Part shown: one piece after another, positions 56,522-64,000 of the stretch
Position numbering within the stretch: the stretch's first letter is position 1
Layout of the letters: the number at the start of each line of letters is the position of its first letter
NCBI GenBank assembly: GCA_027618475.1
Contig: JAQCEJ010000015.1
Location: forward strand, 1 to 64,000
Direction of reading: 5' to 3'
DNA: 64,000 nt
Source of the DNA: Planctomycetota bacterium
GTDB taxonomy: Bacteria; Planctomycetota; Planctomycetia; Planctomycetales; Planctomycetaceae
Notes under the pieces: generated by a model
Seen by the model: the letters and a program-made list of their open reading frames with translations, nothing else
What the model was told of the DNA's origin: nothing
Databases searched by the model: none
Translations under genes and position numbers: made by a program

Positions 56522-57592
56522 GTGAAAGCTTCAGTGGTCTTGTTGCCGGGGGACGGGATTGGTCCGGAGGTCGTGGCAGAGGGAAAACGAGTTCTCGAGG
56601 CAGTCGCCGAGAAGTTTGGACATCAGTTCGAATTCTCGACACATCCGATCGGTGGGAATGCGATCGATGATTTCGGCACCGCGTTACCCGATGATTCTCT
56701 CGCCGCATGCAAAACGTCTGACGCCGTACTGCTTGGTGCCGTCGGCGGTCCAAAATGGGACGATCCCAAAGCCAAGACGCGTCCCGAAGCGGGATTGCTC
56801 GCATTGAGGAAAGAACTCGGATTATTCGCCAATCTGCGACCGATTAAAACGCATGCGAAACTTCTCGATGCTTCGCCCCTGAAAACAGAACTCGTTCGCG
56901 ACGTCGATATTCTCTTTTTCCGCGAACTGACAGGGGGATTGTATTTCGGCCCGTCGGGTCGTAAACCGCATTCGTCGGGAGAAGAAGCCTTCAGCACGAT
57001 GCTTTACAACACAGAAGAAATCGCCCGTATCGTGCGAATGGCCGCCGAGGCGTCGAAAACCCGCCAAAAACGGGTGACGCTCGTCGATAAAGCCAATGTT
57101 CTCGAAGTTTCCCGACTCTGGCGTCAGGTGACGACGCAAATCATGGCCGAGGAATTTCCCGAGATTGCTTTCGATGTGGTGCTGGTCGATGCGATGGCCA
57201 TGTACCTGGTATCGAGACCGCGCGATTTTGATGTCGTGGTCACCGAGAATATGTTCGGCGACATACTAACGGATGAAGGCTCAATGATCACCGGATCGCT
57301 GGGAATGTTGCCATCCGCATCGCTCGGCTCATCCGGCCCCGGATTGTACGAACCGATTCACGGTTCGGCCCCGACCATTGCCGGAAAAGGGATTGCCAAT
57401 CCACTGGCGACCATTCTCGCCTGCGCGATGTTATTGAGGCATTCATTAGGACTGGAAAACGAAGCGGTCGCGGTGGAAACCGCCGTCAATCGCGTCCTCG
57501 ACCAAGGCTACCGGACGGCCGACATCTCCTCGGGTGGCCCGAGCATCGGAACTCGTGAGATGGGAGATCATGTGCTCAAGAACCTGGCATAA
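56522..57592 (+). CDS. leuB: 3-isopropylmalate dehydrogenase
   Basis: 356 residues from a GTG with GGAG upstream. [20 protein letters not shown] opens the fold; [10 protein letters not shown] is the substrate loop; [17 protein letters not shown] holds the catalytic Lys, and [20 protein letters not shown] the metal Asp; the NAD-binding [20 protein letters not shown] ends it. It oxidises and decarboxylates 3-isopropylmalate in leucine synthesis. leuA, leuC and leuD are not adjacent. The 3' side is followed by a long gene-free stretch. Confidence 0.96.
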   Translation: MKASVVLLPGDGIGPEVVAEGKRVLEAVAEKFGHQFEFSTHPIGGNAIDDFGTALPDDSLAACKTSDAVLLGAVGGPKWDDPKAKTRPEAGLLALRKELGLFANLRPIKTHAKLLDASPLKTELVRDVDILFFRELTGGLYFGPSGRKPHSSGEEAFSTMLYNTEEIARIVRMAAEASKTRQKRVTLVDKANVLEVSRLWRQVTTQIMAEEFPEIAFDVVLVDAMAMYLVSRPRDFDVVVTENMFGDILTDEGSMITGSLGMLPSASLGSSGPGLYEPIHGSAPTIAGKGIANPLATILACAMLLRHSLGLENEAVAVETAVNRVLDQGYRTADISSGGPSIGTREMGDHVLKNLA

Positions 57593-58376
57593 GCACCGCG
57601 ATCTTTCACCAGCCATGCATATTCCCATACACCTCTATGGTTATAGAGTTTACGGTAAATCACTGAACGGGTTTTCCATAAATCTTGCGTCGAAGTCTCG
57701 CATCAGCCCCTTAACGACTTTCGACGATTGCAATGCCTGGCTAAAATAGGTGTTATGGGAAAAATTATTGGCCTGTTTTACTCGCAGCGAGACCGGCAGC
57801 AATAAATTTTTGAGAGTGGCTCGGTTTCCGCAAAAAAACATTGCTAAATTTTTTTGCCTGCGTATGCTGGTATCATGAAAAAGCGAATGCTGTAATGACA
57901 GGAATAGATTAAATCTGGTGATTCCTGTTTCACCTTCGATGTTTGTTGGTTTTAAAATGTTGTGCCGGCAAGACGTCGTGTTGTGGTTTTCTAGTGGGTT
58001 TTCTTTTTTCGCCGAACGGCAGCGAATTACTGGGTATTCGATGCTCATCGGTCGTTGAGAACTGGTTTTGGTATTCTGTAGACGACTATGCTGGCGTGCA
58101 ATATGTCGCCGGTTTGTTGCCGTCTCGGAGGACGATTGAATCAGATGAAAGGGAGTTCTAACGCGACAGTTTGTAGCGTTCCGAATGGACCAGACGATCT
58201 GAACCATTCGAGCGATATCGAGGTTGCGTCAGAATTACTCGGTTAACTACGGGTCAATTGCTGACTGAGCATGCTTAAAGGACGAAGCTGCCAGCCGCTG
58301 GTTCTCACAGGGAACAATGATTTCCGGATATTCGCGCACGCGGAATCGTCCGGATTGAGTTGTGGCGGTATGCAGT
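57593..58376. other. Largest gene-free region (784 bases)
   Basis: AT-rich compared with neighbours. It holds a hairpin candidate with long arms (57760-57770 AAAAATTATTG with 57800-57811 CAATAAATTTTT, a one-base bulge) and an inner hairpin CTCG-CAG-CGAG (57781-57791). A dyad CTCTAT/ATAGAG lies at 57633-57648, soon after leuB. No protein gene with a signal or family trait was seen; short frames are unconvincing. It may hold the promoter of the membrane protein gene, and possibly a small RNA. Confidence 0.4.
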
Positions 58377-59783
58377 ATGGATGTGATTCTTCGCGGTTAT
58401 GACGTGAACCCGGCGACGTGGTTCTATTTGTCATTCTTACTGATAATAGCAGTCTACTTCCGCTTCAGCCGAGTCTGGTCGATTCGCAATTTCGACCTGT
58501 TTCTATTGCTGATGCTCTCTCCCGGACTGCTGATTGTTCCTGAAGAACCCGATGTCGGCTACGGCTGGCTGTTCGGGGTCACCGGCTTGATCCTTATCCG
58601 CCTCTTCTGCGACGGATGGTTTCAGCGTCGTCCTCGCCTGGAACCGAACCTGAACATTCAGGGAATGGGATTTCTGTGCGCCAGTGCATTTGCGTTTTTG
58701 ATGACGCAGGCCTTCACAGAATCTCCTCCGGCGTCGACGATGGAAACCGTCCGCAAAGCCGATCGGCTGTTGCACCTGCAGGACGGCTCTCTTGAAACTT
58801 CAGCGGCACTCGATGACAACTCTCTCTCGGCAGGTCCGGCCACACAGTTGTTAACCGTACCGCTGGTCCCCACATCGAAAGTCGTCTCGGCCCATCAACA
58901 CAACGGCACCGTCGAAACAAACGAATCGAGACTCGATTACGAATTGTTGACAGCTCGATTGATGGCCGTGCTGACGCATTCCGCCGTAATACTCGGGTTG
59001 ATCGTACTGGCTCACGTCCATTTCGGCGATGCACCGATGGGCGTGGCGATGGCGACGTTGTATCTGTTGATCCCCTGCACGGCGTACGATGTGGGAAAAG
59101 TGATTCATGTTTTGCCGGCGGCATTGATTGTCTGGGCACTCGTAGCGGTCAGACGGCCGATGTGGTCGGGTGCATTATTGGGATTAGCCTGCGGGATTCT
59201 GTTTTTTCCGATATTTCTACTCCCGCTCTGGATCGTCTATTATGGGCGGAATTACGGGCGCAAAGGGATGACTCACTTTGTTGGTGCCCTGGGGCTTGTT
59301 GCCGCGATTCTCGTCGGAAGTCTCGCGCTGACGTCGGTCGATTCGTACTCCTTCATCCGTCAGACTCTGGGTTCGATCGACTGGTCGGCACTTCAATTTC
59401 AAGGAATCGAGGCTGAAGGATTCTGGACACGTTACGGCGATGCCTATCGGATGCCCGTGTTCGTCACCTTCGTCTTGCTGTTATTGGGACTGACCATCTG
59501 GCCGTGGCAAAAGAACCTCGAAGACCTGATGGCCCACTCGACCGCGATTGTGGTCGCGACGCAATTCTGGTACCCGCAGCAGGGGGGTGTCTATCTGTTG
59601 TGGTATATACCACTGTTGCTGGTTGTCGTTTTTCGACCCCGGCTGGTTCCGCAACGAGGCACCGAACCTATAGAAGGCAAGCAAACGCCCATTTCGGTAA
59701 GAATCCCGTGGGACTCTCCTCATCTGAATGAGAAGAAACTTCCGGGAAACAAACAGCCTGTCGTACTGCACCGACAATCATAA
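58377..59783 (+). CDS. Polytopic membrane protein of unknown function
   Basis: 468 residues from the ATG at 58377. About nine to eleven membrane helices: WFYLSFLLIIAVYFRF, FLLLMLSPGLLIV, WLFGVTGLILIRLFC, LCASAFAFLMTQAF, AVILGLIVLAHVHF, VLPAALIVWALVAV, GALLGLACGILFFPIFLLPL, FVGALGLVAAILVGSL, FVTFVLLLLGLTIWPW and a last helix by GGVYLLWYIPLLLVV. A polar loop of about 70 residues comes before the fifth helix. The pattern slightly resembles membrane glycosyltransferases of the GT-C type, but the acidic loop motif is not apparent. I do not assign a function. Confidence 0.6.
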   Translation: MDVILRGYDVNPATWFYLSFLLIIAVYFRFSRVWSIRNFDLFLLLMLSPGLLIVPEEPDVGYGWLFGVTGLILIRLFCDGWFQRRPRLEPNLNIQGMGFLCASAFAFLMTQAFTESPPASTMETVRKADRLLHLQDGSLETSAALDDNSLSAGPATQLLTVPLVPTSKVVSAHQHNGTVETNESRLDYELLTARLMAVLTHSAVILGLIVLAHVHFGDAPMGVAMATLYLLIPCTAYDVGKVIHVLPAALIVWALVAVRRPMWSGALLGLACGILFFPIFLLPLWIVYYGRNYGRKGMTHFVGALGLVAAILVGSLALTSVDSYSFIRQTLGSIDWSALQFQGIEAEGFWTRYGDAYRMPVFVTFVLLLLGLTIWPWQKNLEDLMAHSTAIVVATQFWYPQQGGVYLLWYIPLLLVVVFRPRLVPQRGTEPIEGKQTPISVRIPWDSPHLNEKKLPGNKQPVVLHRQS

Positions 59784-59878
59784 CCGAAGTGTGAGAAGCA
59801 GTGACTTGTCGTGAGATCGTTTTGAACAAGGAGGTGTGAAAAAAGTCGTATAAAACAGGAAACGTAAATTGCGAAGAG

Positions 59879-59907
59879 TTGACAGTTACAGGAAGGGTCA
59901 GTTAAAT
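59879..59907 (+). promoter_or_regulatory. Candidate sigma-70 promoter for the haem protein pair
   Basis: TTGACA (perfect -35, 59879-59884), 17 bases, then TTAAAT (59902-59907, 4 of 6 matches). The start codon at 59991 lies 83 bases further, leaving a leader with a small CATCA/TGATG dyad near 59933. Confidence 0.5.
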
Positions 59908-59990
59908 AGAGATATGTATCGGCATCGATAAGTCATCATGTCGTGATGTTTCACCCGAGAACCTTTTTTAGAAAACGGAGAATACGAAGC

Positions 59991-60338
59991 ATGCGCCTGG
60001 GAATCATCATCAGTTTCGCTTTCGTTGCTATGGTCTTGGGGTCTGCCTCTCAGCAGGCCGACGCCCGACCGGATTACCTCAAGAAATTCGTGGCAGCCTA
60101 TCCTGACGTCAAAGAAGCCGCCGAACTCAAGTGCGGCACCTGCCACGGTAAGGACAAGAAAAAACGCAACAACTACGGTGCCGCTCTGGGCAAAGCCCTC
60201 GACGCCAAGAACGTGAAAGATGCCGATGTCATCGGCGAAGCGCTGAAGAAAATCGAAGAAGAAGACAGCGCCACCGAAGGTAAGACGTTCGGCGATTTGT
60301 TGGAAGCCGGCGAACTGCCTGGCGAACCGATCGAATAA
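59991..60338 (+). CDS. Small secreted mono-haem c-type protein
   Basis: 115 residues from the ATG at 59991, with ACGGAGAA upstream. The signal peptide (LGIIISFAFVAMVLGSASQQADA) ends at an ADA-R type site; the mature part RPDYLKKFVAAYPDVKEAAE leads to KCGTCHGKDKKKRNNYGAAL with a CxxCH haem motif (Cys48, Cys51, His52). The rest is Lys/Glu-rich helix and ends GDLLEAGELPGEPIE. No clear distal Met ligand is seen. A periplasmic electron carrier or haem-linked sensor is inferred. It is paralogous with the next gene. Confidence 0.8.
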   Translation: MRLGIIISFAFVAMVLGSASQQADARPDYLKKFVAAYPDVKEAAELKCGTCHGKDKKKRNNYGAALGKALDAKNVKDADVIGEALKKIEEEDSATEGKTFGDLLEAGELPGEPIE

Positions 60339-60471
60339 TCGACCGATCGACACCTGATATTTGAAATTCCAATGCAGACCGCTTTCGTTTCGACGGGGGC
60401 GGTCTGTGCTATTGATGTCTCTAAGTCAGTTGAAATTCGCTCAGATTTTCCCCGCAGGAAAAGAGGCTATG

Positions 60472-60822
60472 ATGCGACTTACGATGTTCGCGTTCACCGT
60501 CTGTTTTTCGGTTTCTTTTACCTGTGATGTTCCTCGGGTTGAAGCGAGACCCGACTACTTGAAAGGATTCATGGTAGAATACCCCGAATTCAAAATGGCA
60601 AACGGGGTGAAATGCTTACTCTGCCACGAAAAAGACAAGAAGTTTCGCAATAACTACGGCGTCGCCTTCGCACGTGCATTGAACGGAAAGAAGATCAAGA
60701 ATCGCGCGTTCATTGTCCAGGCCCTGAAAAAGGTCGATCTGGAGCAAAGCGCGACGGAAGGAAAGTCCTTCGGCGACTTGATTGAAGCCGACGAATTGCC
60801 AGGCGTCCCCGTCGAAGAATGA
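60472..60822 (+). CDS. Small secreted mono-haem c-type protein, tandem paralogue
   Basis: 116 residues from the ATG at 60472 (the previous codon, 60469, is also ATG). The signal peptide (LTMFAFTVCFSVSFTCDVPRVEA) precedes RPDYLKGFMVEYPEFKMANG and VKCLLCHEKDKKFRNNYGVAF with the CxxCH motif, and the tail GDLIEADELPGVPVEE matches that of the preceding gene. About half of all residues are the same, so the two are an old tandem duplication. Met residues (e.g. GFMVEY, FKMANG) may serve as distal ligands here. It follows by about 130 bases. Confidence 0.78.
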   Translation: MRLTMFAFTVCFSVSFTCDVPRVEARPDYLKGFMVEYPEFKMANGVKCLLCHEKDKKFRNNYGVAFARALNGKKIKNRAFIVQALKKVDLEQSATEGKSFGDLIEADELPGVPVEE

Positions 60823-60962
60823 ATCTTCAACTCATACGACTCCCCGTCGCGCCTTCATTGCATGCGCTGATTCCTTCCGCATCAACACCGGGTTTGCTAT
60901 AGTTTTCGTCTCCGCCTGAAGATGAAAACAAATTCCCCGCACAATCCGAGGCACAGACTGTT

Positions 60963-62144
60963 GTGATTGTTGGTGTTCCCCAAGAAACGTTTCCCGGCGA
61001 AGACCGGGTGGCGCTCGTTCCCGCGATCCTTCCTGCGTTGGCTAAGGTCAAACTCGACGTCATCGTCGAAGCGGGCGCAGGAGTCGCTGCCGGTTATCCC
61101 GATGCCGCATATGTCGACAAGGGGGCACGGATCGTTGCCGATCGTGCTGAATTGTTTCGTGCTGCCGATATCGTATTACAGGTACGCGGGTATGGCGCAA
61201 ATCAGGAAGCCGGTCGCGCCGACCTCGAATTGATGCGCAAAGGGCAGTTGCTGGTGGCGTTTCTCGATCCGCTCTCAGAACCCGAAGCGGTGAAACCACT
61301 TGCAGAACGAAACGTGACAACGCTCTCGATGGAACTCATACCGCGGATCACGCGTGCTCAAAGCATGGACGCCCTCTCGTCGATGGCGACGATCTCGGGT
61401 TACAAAGCCGTGCTGATAGCCGCAAGCGCGCTGCCGAAAATGTTCCCCATGTTGATGACCGCCGCCGGCACGATCACTCCTGCGAAGGTGTTTGTTATCG
61501 GAGCAGGCGTCGCAGGACTTCAAGCCATCGCCACGGCCCGCCGATTGGGTGCCGTCGTGCAGGCATACGATGTCCGTCCCGCCGTCAAAGAGCAGGTGCA
61601 AAGTGTCGGAGCGACGTTTGTCGAACTTCCTCTTGAAGCGACCCAGGCCGAAGACAAAGGGGGCTACGCCAAGGCGATGGACGAAGCGTTTTACGAACGC
61701 CAGCGGCAGATGATGTCCCGTGTCGTCGCCGAAAACGATGTTGTGATCTGCACCGCAGCGATTCCGGGCAAGAAAGCACCGCGGCTGATCACCGCTGAAA
61801 TGGTTGAAGGGATGATGCCCGGTTCGGTTATCGTCGATCTCGCCGCCGAAACGGGCGGCAATTGCGAATTGACGTGCGCCGGTGAAACGAAAGAAATTAA
61901 TGGTGTCACGATCATCGGCCCCGTCAATTTGCCTGCGTCGATCCCGTTTCATGCCAGTCAGATGTACGCCAAGAATATTTCGACGCTGCTATTGCACCTT
62001 ATGACCAAAGAGGGAGAACTGAAGCTCGACGTAACCGATGAAATCGTCGCCGGCACGCTGCTCACTTGCGATGGTCAAATCGTACATTCTCGCGTGCGAG
62101 AGCTGTTAAGCATGTCGCCGTTGTCTTCCACCACGCTGTCGTAG
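60963..62144 (+). CDS. pntA: NAD(P) transhydrogenase subunit alpha part 1
   Basis: 393 residues from a GTG. It begins VGVPQETFPGEDRVALVPAI as in PntAA; later VIGAGVAGLQAIATARRLGAVV is the NAD-binding Rossmann motif, followed by YDVRPAVKEQVQSVGATFV and VICTAAIPGKKAPRLI. It is the soluble NAD(H)-binding domain dI of the proton-translocating transhydrogenase, here as separate polypeptide, as in Rhodospirillum-type enzymes. It transfers hydride to NADP using the proton gradient with PntAB and PntB, which follow at once. Confidence 0.95.
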   Translation: MIVGVPQETFPGEDRVALVPAILPALAKVKLDVIVEAGAGVAAGYPDAAYVDKGARIVADRAELFRAADIVLQVRGYGANQEAGRADLELMRKGQLLVAFLDPLSEPEAVKPLAERNVTTLSMELIPRITRAQSMDALSSMATISGYKAVLIAASALPKMFPMLMTAAGTITPAKVFVIGAGVAGLQAIATARRLGAVVQAYDVRPAVKEQVQSVGATFVELPLEATQAEDKGGYAKAMDEAFYERQRQMMSRVVAENDVVICTAAIPGKKAPRLITAEMVEGMMPGSVIVDLAAETGGNCELTCAGETKEINGVTIIGPVNLPASIPFHASQMYAKNISTLLLHLMTKEGELKLDVTDEIVAGTLLTCDGQIVHSRVRELLSMSPLSSTTLS

Positions 62145-62153
62145 GAGATCTTG

Positions 62154-62432
<279 letters not shown>

Positions 62433-62437
62433 AGAGG

Positions 62438-63829
62438 GTGCAAAACGCCATCAATCTTGCGTACCTGGCCGCGTCGGTTCTGTTCATTCTCGGACTGATC
62501 AAACTCTCGCATCCCAGGACGGCGGTCTTCGGCAACCAGCTCGGCGCGATTGGTATGCTCATTGCCATTCTCGCAACGCTGCTCGATCGACAAATCATTC
62601 AATCAGGTATCAGTGGTTATGTCACGATTTTCGCCGGACTACTGGTCGGCGGCGCGATCGGCGCAACGTTTGCACTCAAAGTGAAAATGACATCGATGCC
62701 AGAAATGGTCGCGCTGCTTAACGGTTTCGGCGGCGGGGCTTCGGTGCTCATCGCCGGTGCTGCGTTACACGATGCAACCGACCCGACACTGCAACTGACG
62801 GTTGCAACGGTCGCCTCGGCGATCATCGGCTCGGTGACGTTCTGGGGGAGTCTCGTCGCGATCGTCAAATTGCAGGATCTCGTATCGGACAAGTTCAGCC
62901 GGTTTCCCGGCCGACAGCCTCTCAGCGCTGTCGTCGGGCTGGTCTGCATCGCGCTCGGTCTCTGGGTTGTGAACTCACCAGATTCCTTTGCCATGTATTG
63001 GATTCTTGTTGTCGTTTCGTCGATTCTGGGGTTACTTCTCATCATGCCGATCGGCGGTGCCGACATGCCTGTCGCCGTCGCGCTGCTGAATTCGTATTCG
63101 GGTCTTGCTGCTGCGGCGGCGGGATTTGTACTCAGCAACAATTCGTTGATCATCACCGGTTCGCTGGTGGGAGCGTCGGGGATCATCCTCAGCCAGATCA
63201 TGTGCAAAGCGATGAACCGTTCACTGGCCAATGTTCTGTCGGGGACGGTGGGAGGAGAATCTGCCGTCGGCCCGAGTGCCGATTCGGTTTATGCCGGAAA
63301 AGTCAAATCGACCTCCGCCGAGGAAGTCGCCATGCTGTTCGAATCGGCACGTCGTGTCGTCATCGTCCCCGGTTATGGGCTGGCGGTCTCGCAGGCACAA
63401 CATGCCGTTCGCGATCTGGCTCGTCTGCTTGAAGAGCGGGGAATCGAAGTCGAATTCGCGATTCACCCCGTTGCGGGACGCATGCCGGGGCATATGAACG
63501 TGCTGCTAGCAGAGGCGGACGTGGCATACGACAAGCTCAAAGAGATGGACGAGATTAATCCGAGTTTCGAGCGGACCGATGTCGCACTGGTCATCGGTGC
63601 CAACGACGTCGTCAATCCTGTCGCGAGAACCGATCCCAAAAGTCCGATCGCCGGCATGCCGATTCTCGACGTCGATAAGGCTCGGACCGTCGTGGTGATC
63701 AAGAGAAGTCTCAGCCCCGGTTTCGCGGGTATTCCCAACCCACTATTCGCCGCCGACAACTCTCTGATGTACTTCGCCGATGGTCGCAAGGCGATTACGG
63801 ATTTGGTGACGGCGGTGAAAGAGCTGTGA
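62438..63829 (+). CDS. pntB: NAD(P) transhydrogenase subunit beta
   Basis: 463 residues from a GTG with GAAGAGGG upstream. About nine membrane helices (dII) to residue 265, with MLIAILATLLDRQI, FGGGASVLIAGAALHD and MPIGGADMPVAVALLNSYSG; then the soluble NADP-binding dIII with VVIVPGYGLAVSQAQHAVRDL, HPVAGRMPGHMNVLLAEA and VALVIGANDVVNPVAR. It completes the three-polypeptide enzyme. Its role is NADPH supply driven by the proton-motive force. It faces the DUF1501 gene at the right edge. Confidence 0.96.
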   Translation: MQNAINLAYLAASVLFILGLIKLSHPRTAVFGNQLGAIGMLIAILATLLDRQIIQSGISGYVTIFAGLLVGGAIGATFALKVKMTSMPEMVALLNGFGGGASVLIAGAALHDATDPTLQLTVATVASAIIGSVTFWGSLVAIVKLQDLVSDKFSRFPGRQPLSAVVGLVCIALGLWVVNSPDSFAMYWILVVVSSILGLLLIMPIGGADMPVAVALLNSYSGLAAAAAGFVLSNNSLIITGSLVGASGIILSQIMCKAMNRSLANVLSGTVGGESAVGPSADSVYAGKVKSTSAEEVAMLFESARRVVIVPGYGLAVSQAQHAVRDLARLLEERGIEVEFAIHPVAGRMPGHMNVLLAEADVAYDKLKEMDEINPSFERTDVALVIGANDVVNPVARTDPKSPIAGMPILDVDKARTVVVIKRSLSPGFAGIPNPLFAADNSLMYFADGRKAITDLVTAVKEL

Positions 63830-63858
63830 GCCATCAGTTCTGCGGATCGAACGTCGTA

Positions 63859-64000
63859 CTACGCAATGATCTCATCGATCGGAACGCCGTGGTCGATCTC
63901 TAATCGCTTCCGACCGGGGATTTCGAGTTTTCGCGAATCGAGACCCATTTGCTTTAAGATCGTGGCATGGATGTCGGTGACATAGTGACGGTTTTCTGCG
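63859..64000 (-). CDS. DUF1501 protein, C-terminal part, cut by right edge
   Basis: The minus strand read from the right edge down to a TAG at 63859-63861 gives about 46 residues: [20 protein letters not shown], then a [15 protein letters not shown] segment, ending GVPIDEIIA. The HATIL(K/N)xxGxDxxKL pattern is the C-terminal end of DUF1501 proteins (compare [19 protein letters not shown] in the gene at 41328-42791). The start and the partner gene lie beyond the window. It is a third DUF1501 copy here. Confidence 0.75.
   Translation of the reverse strand, partial: AENRHYVTDIHATILKQMGLDSRKLEIPGRKRLEIDHGVPIDEIIA

Noticed and set aside
57817-57832. Sigma-54 promoter candidate TGGCTCGGTTTCCGCA
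   Set aside because: GG and GC have the right distance, but the T-tract before GC is missing; not listed as a feature.

Overview
The window reads as chromosomal DNA of a planctomycete, probably of the Planctomycetaceae lineage. The evidence is the gene content: two DUF1559 pseudopilin-like proteins with the N-terminal [27 protein letters not shown] type of stretch, three Tat-exported DUF1501 proteins (one cut by the right edge), FG-GAP/UnbV proteins, a sulfatase-like protein fused to TPRs, a redoxin/cytochrome/monooxygenase fusion, and intergenic palindromes of kinds I associate with this phylum. Genus assignment is not possible from the sequence alone. I found no rRNA, no convincing tRNA, no CRISPR array and no transposase.

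Layout. 0-1.5 kb: two translationally coupled minus-strand ORFs leaving the left edge, then a GT2 glycosyltransferase. 1.7-11 kb: a TPR/FG-GAP/UnbV giant, two DUF1559 proteins (the second followed by a terminator hairpin and a lipoprotein), a small lipoprotein and a sulfatase-like/TPR protein. 11-18 kb: SGNH hydrolase-like protein, zinc-ribbon membrane protein, SelA-like PLP enzyme, SDR + YheT hydrolase pair (ATGA overlap), and a secreted gluzincin-like protein. 18-24 kb: housekeeping block rpoN, recR, ybaB, dnaX on the minus strand, divergent from ispG. 24-39 kb: mixed exported and membrane proteins (HGSNAT-like acyltransferase, second gluzincin-like protein, sulfotransferase, Spy-like protein, exported RidA-like protein, DUF6263-like protein, beta-propeller, redoxin/PHM fusion, cyclase-like haem protein, amidohydrolase, DMT exporter, VOC protein).

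39-47 kb: a GT2 coupled by ATGA overlap to a hexapeptide-acyltransferase/glycosyltransferase fusion, a nested inverted-repeat element, a DUF1501 protein, a REP-like hairpin zone, a small basic secreted protein with a clear sigma-70 promoter, and a carbamoyltransferase-SxtJ-DUF5989 cassette (the same trio as sxtI/sxtJ/sxtK). 47-57.6 kb: a large exported unknown, a Cys-rich Tat protein divergent from a secreted thioredoxin-YHS protein, a cysteine desulfurase overlapping the latter tail to tail, a second DUF1501, an FG-GAP protein, an exported hydroxypyruvate-isomerase-like protein and leuB. 57.6-58.4 kb is the largest gene-free stretch. 58.4-64 kb: polytopic membrane protein, tandem duplicated mono-haem proteins, the split proton-translocating transhydrogenase (pntAA, pntAB, pntB), and the 3' end of a third DUF1501 gene.

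The most interesting signals are: the Cys-rich protein / thioredoxin-YHS divergent pair; the SxtIJK-like cassette; the exported RidA-like protein lacking the expected catalytic Arg; the sulfatase-fold protein with Thr at the nucleophile position; the acyltransferase-glycosyltransferase fusion; and several dispersed palindromic repeat families. Functions are from sequence recognition by eye; no database search was run.
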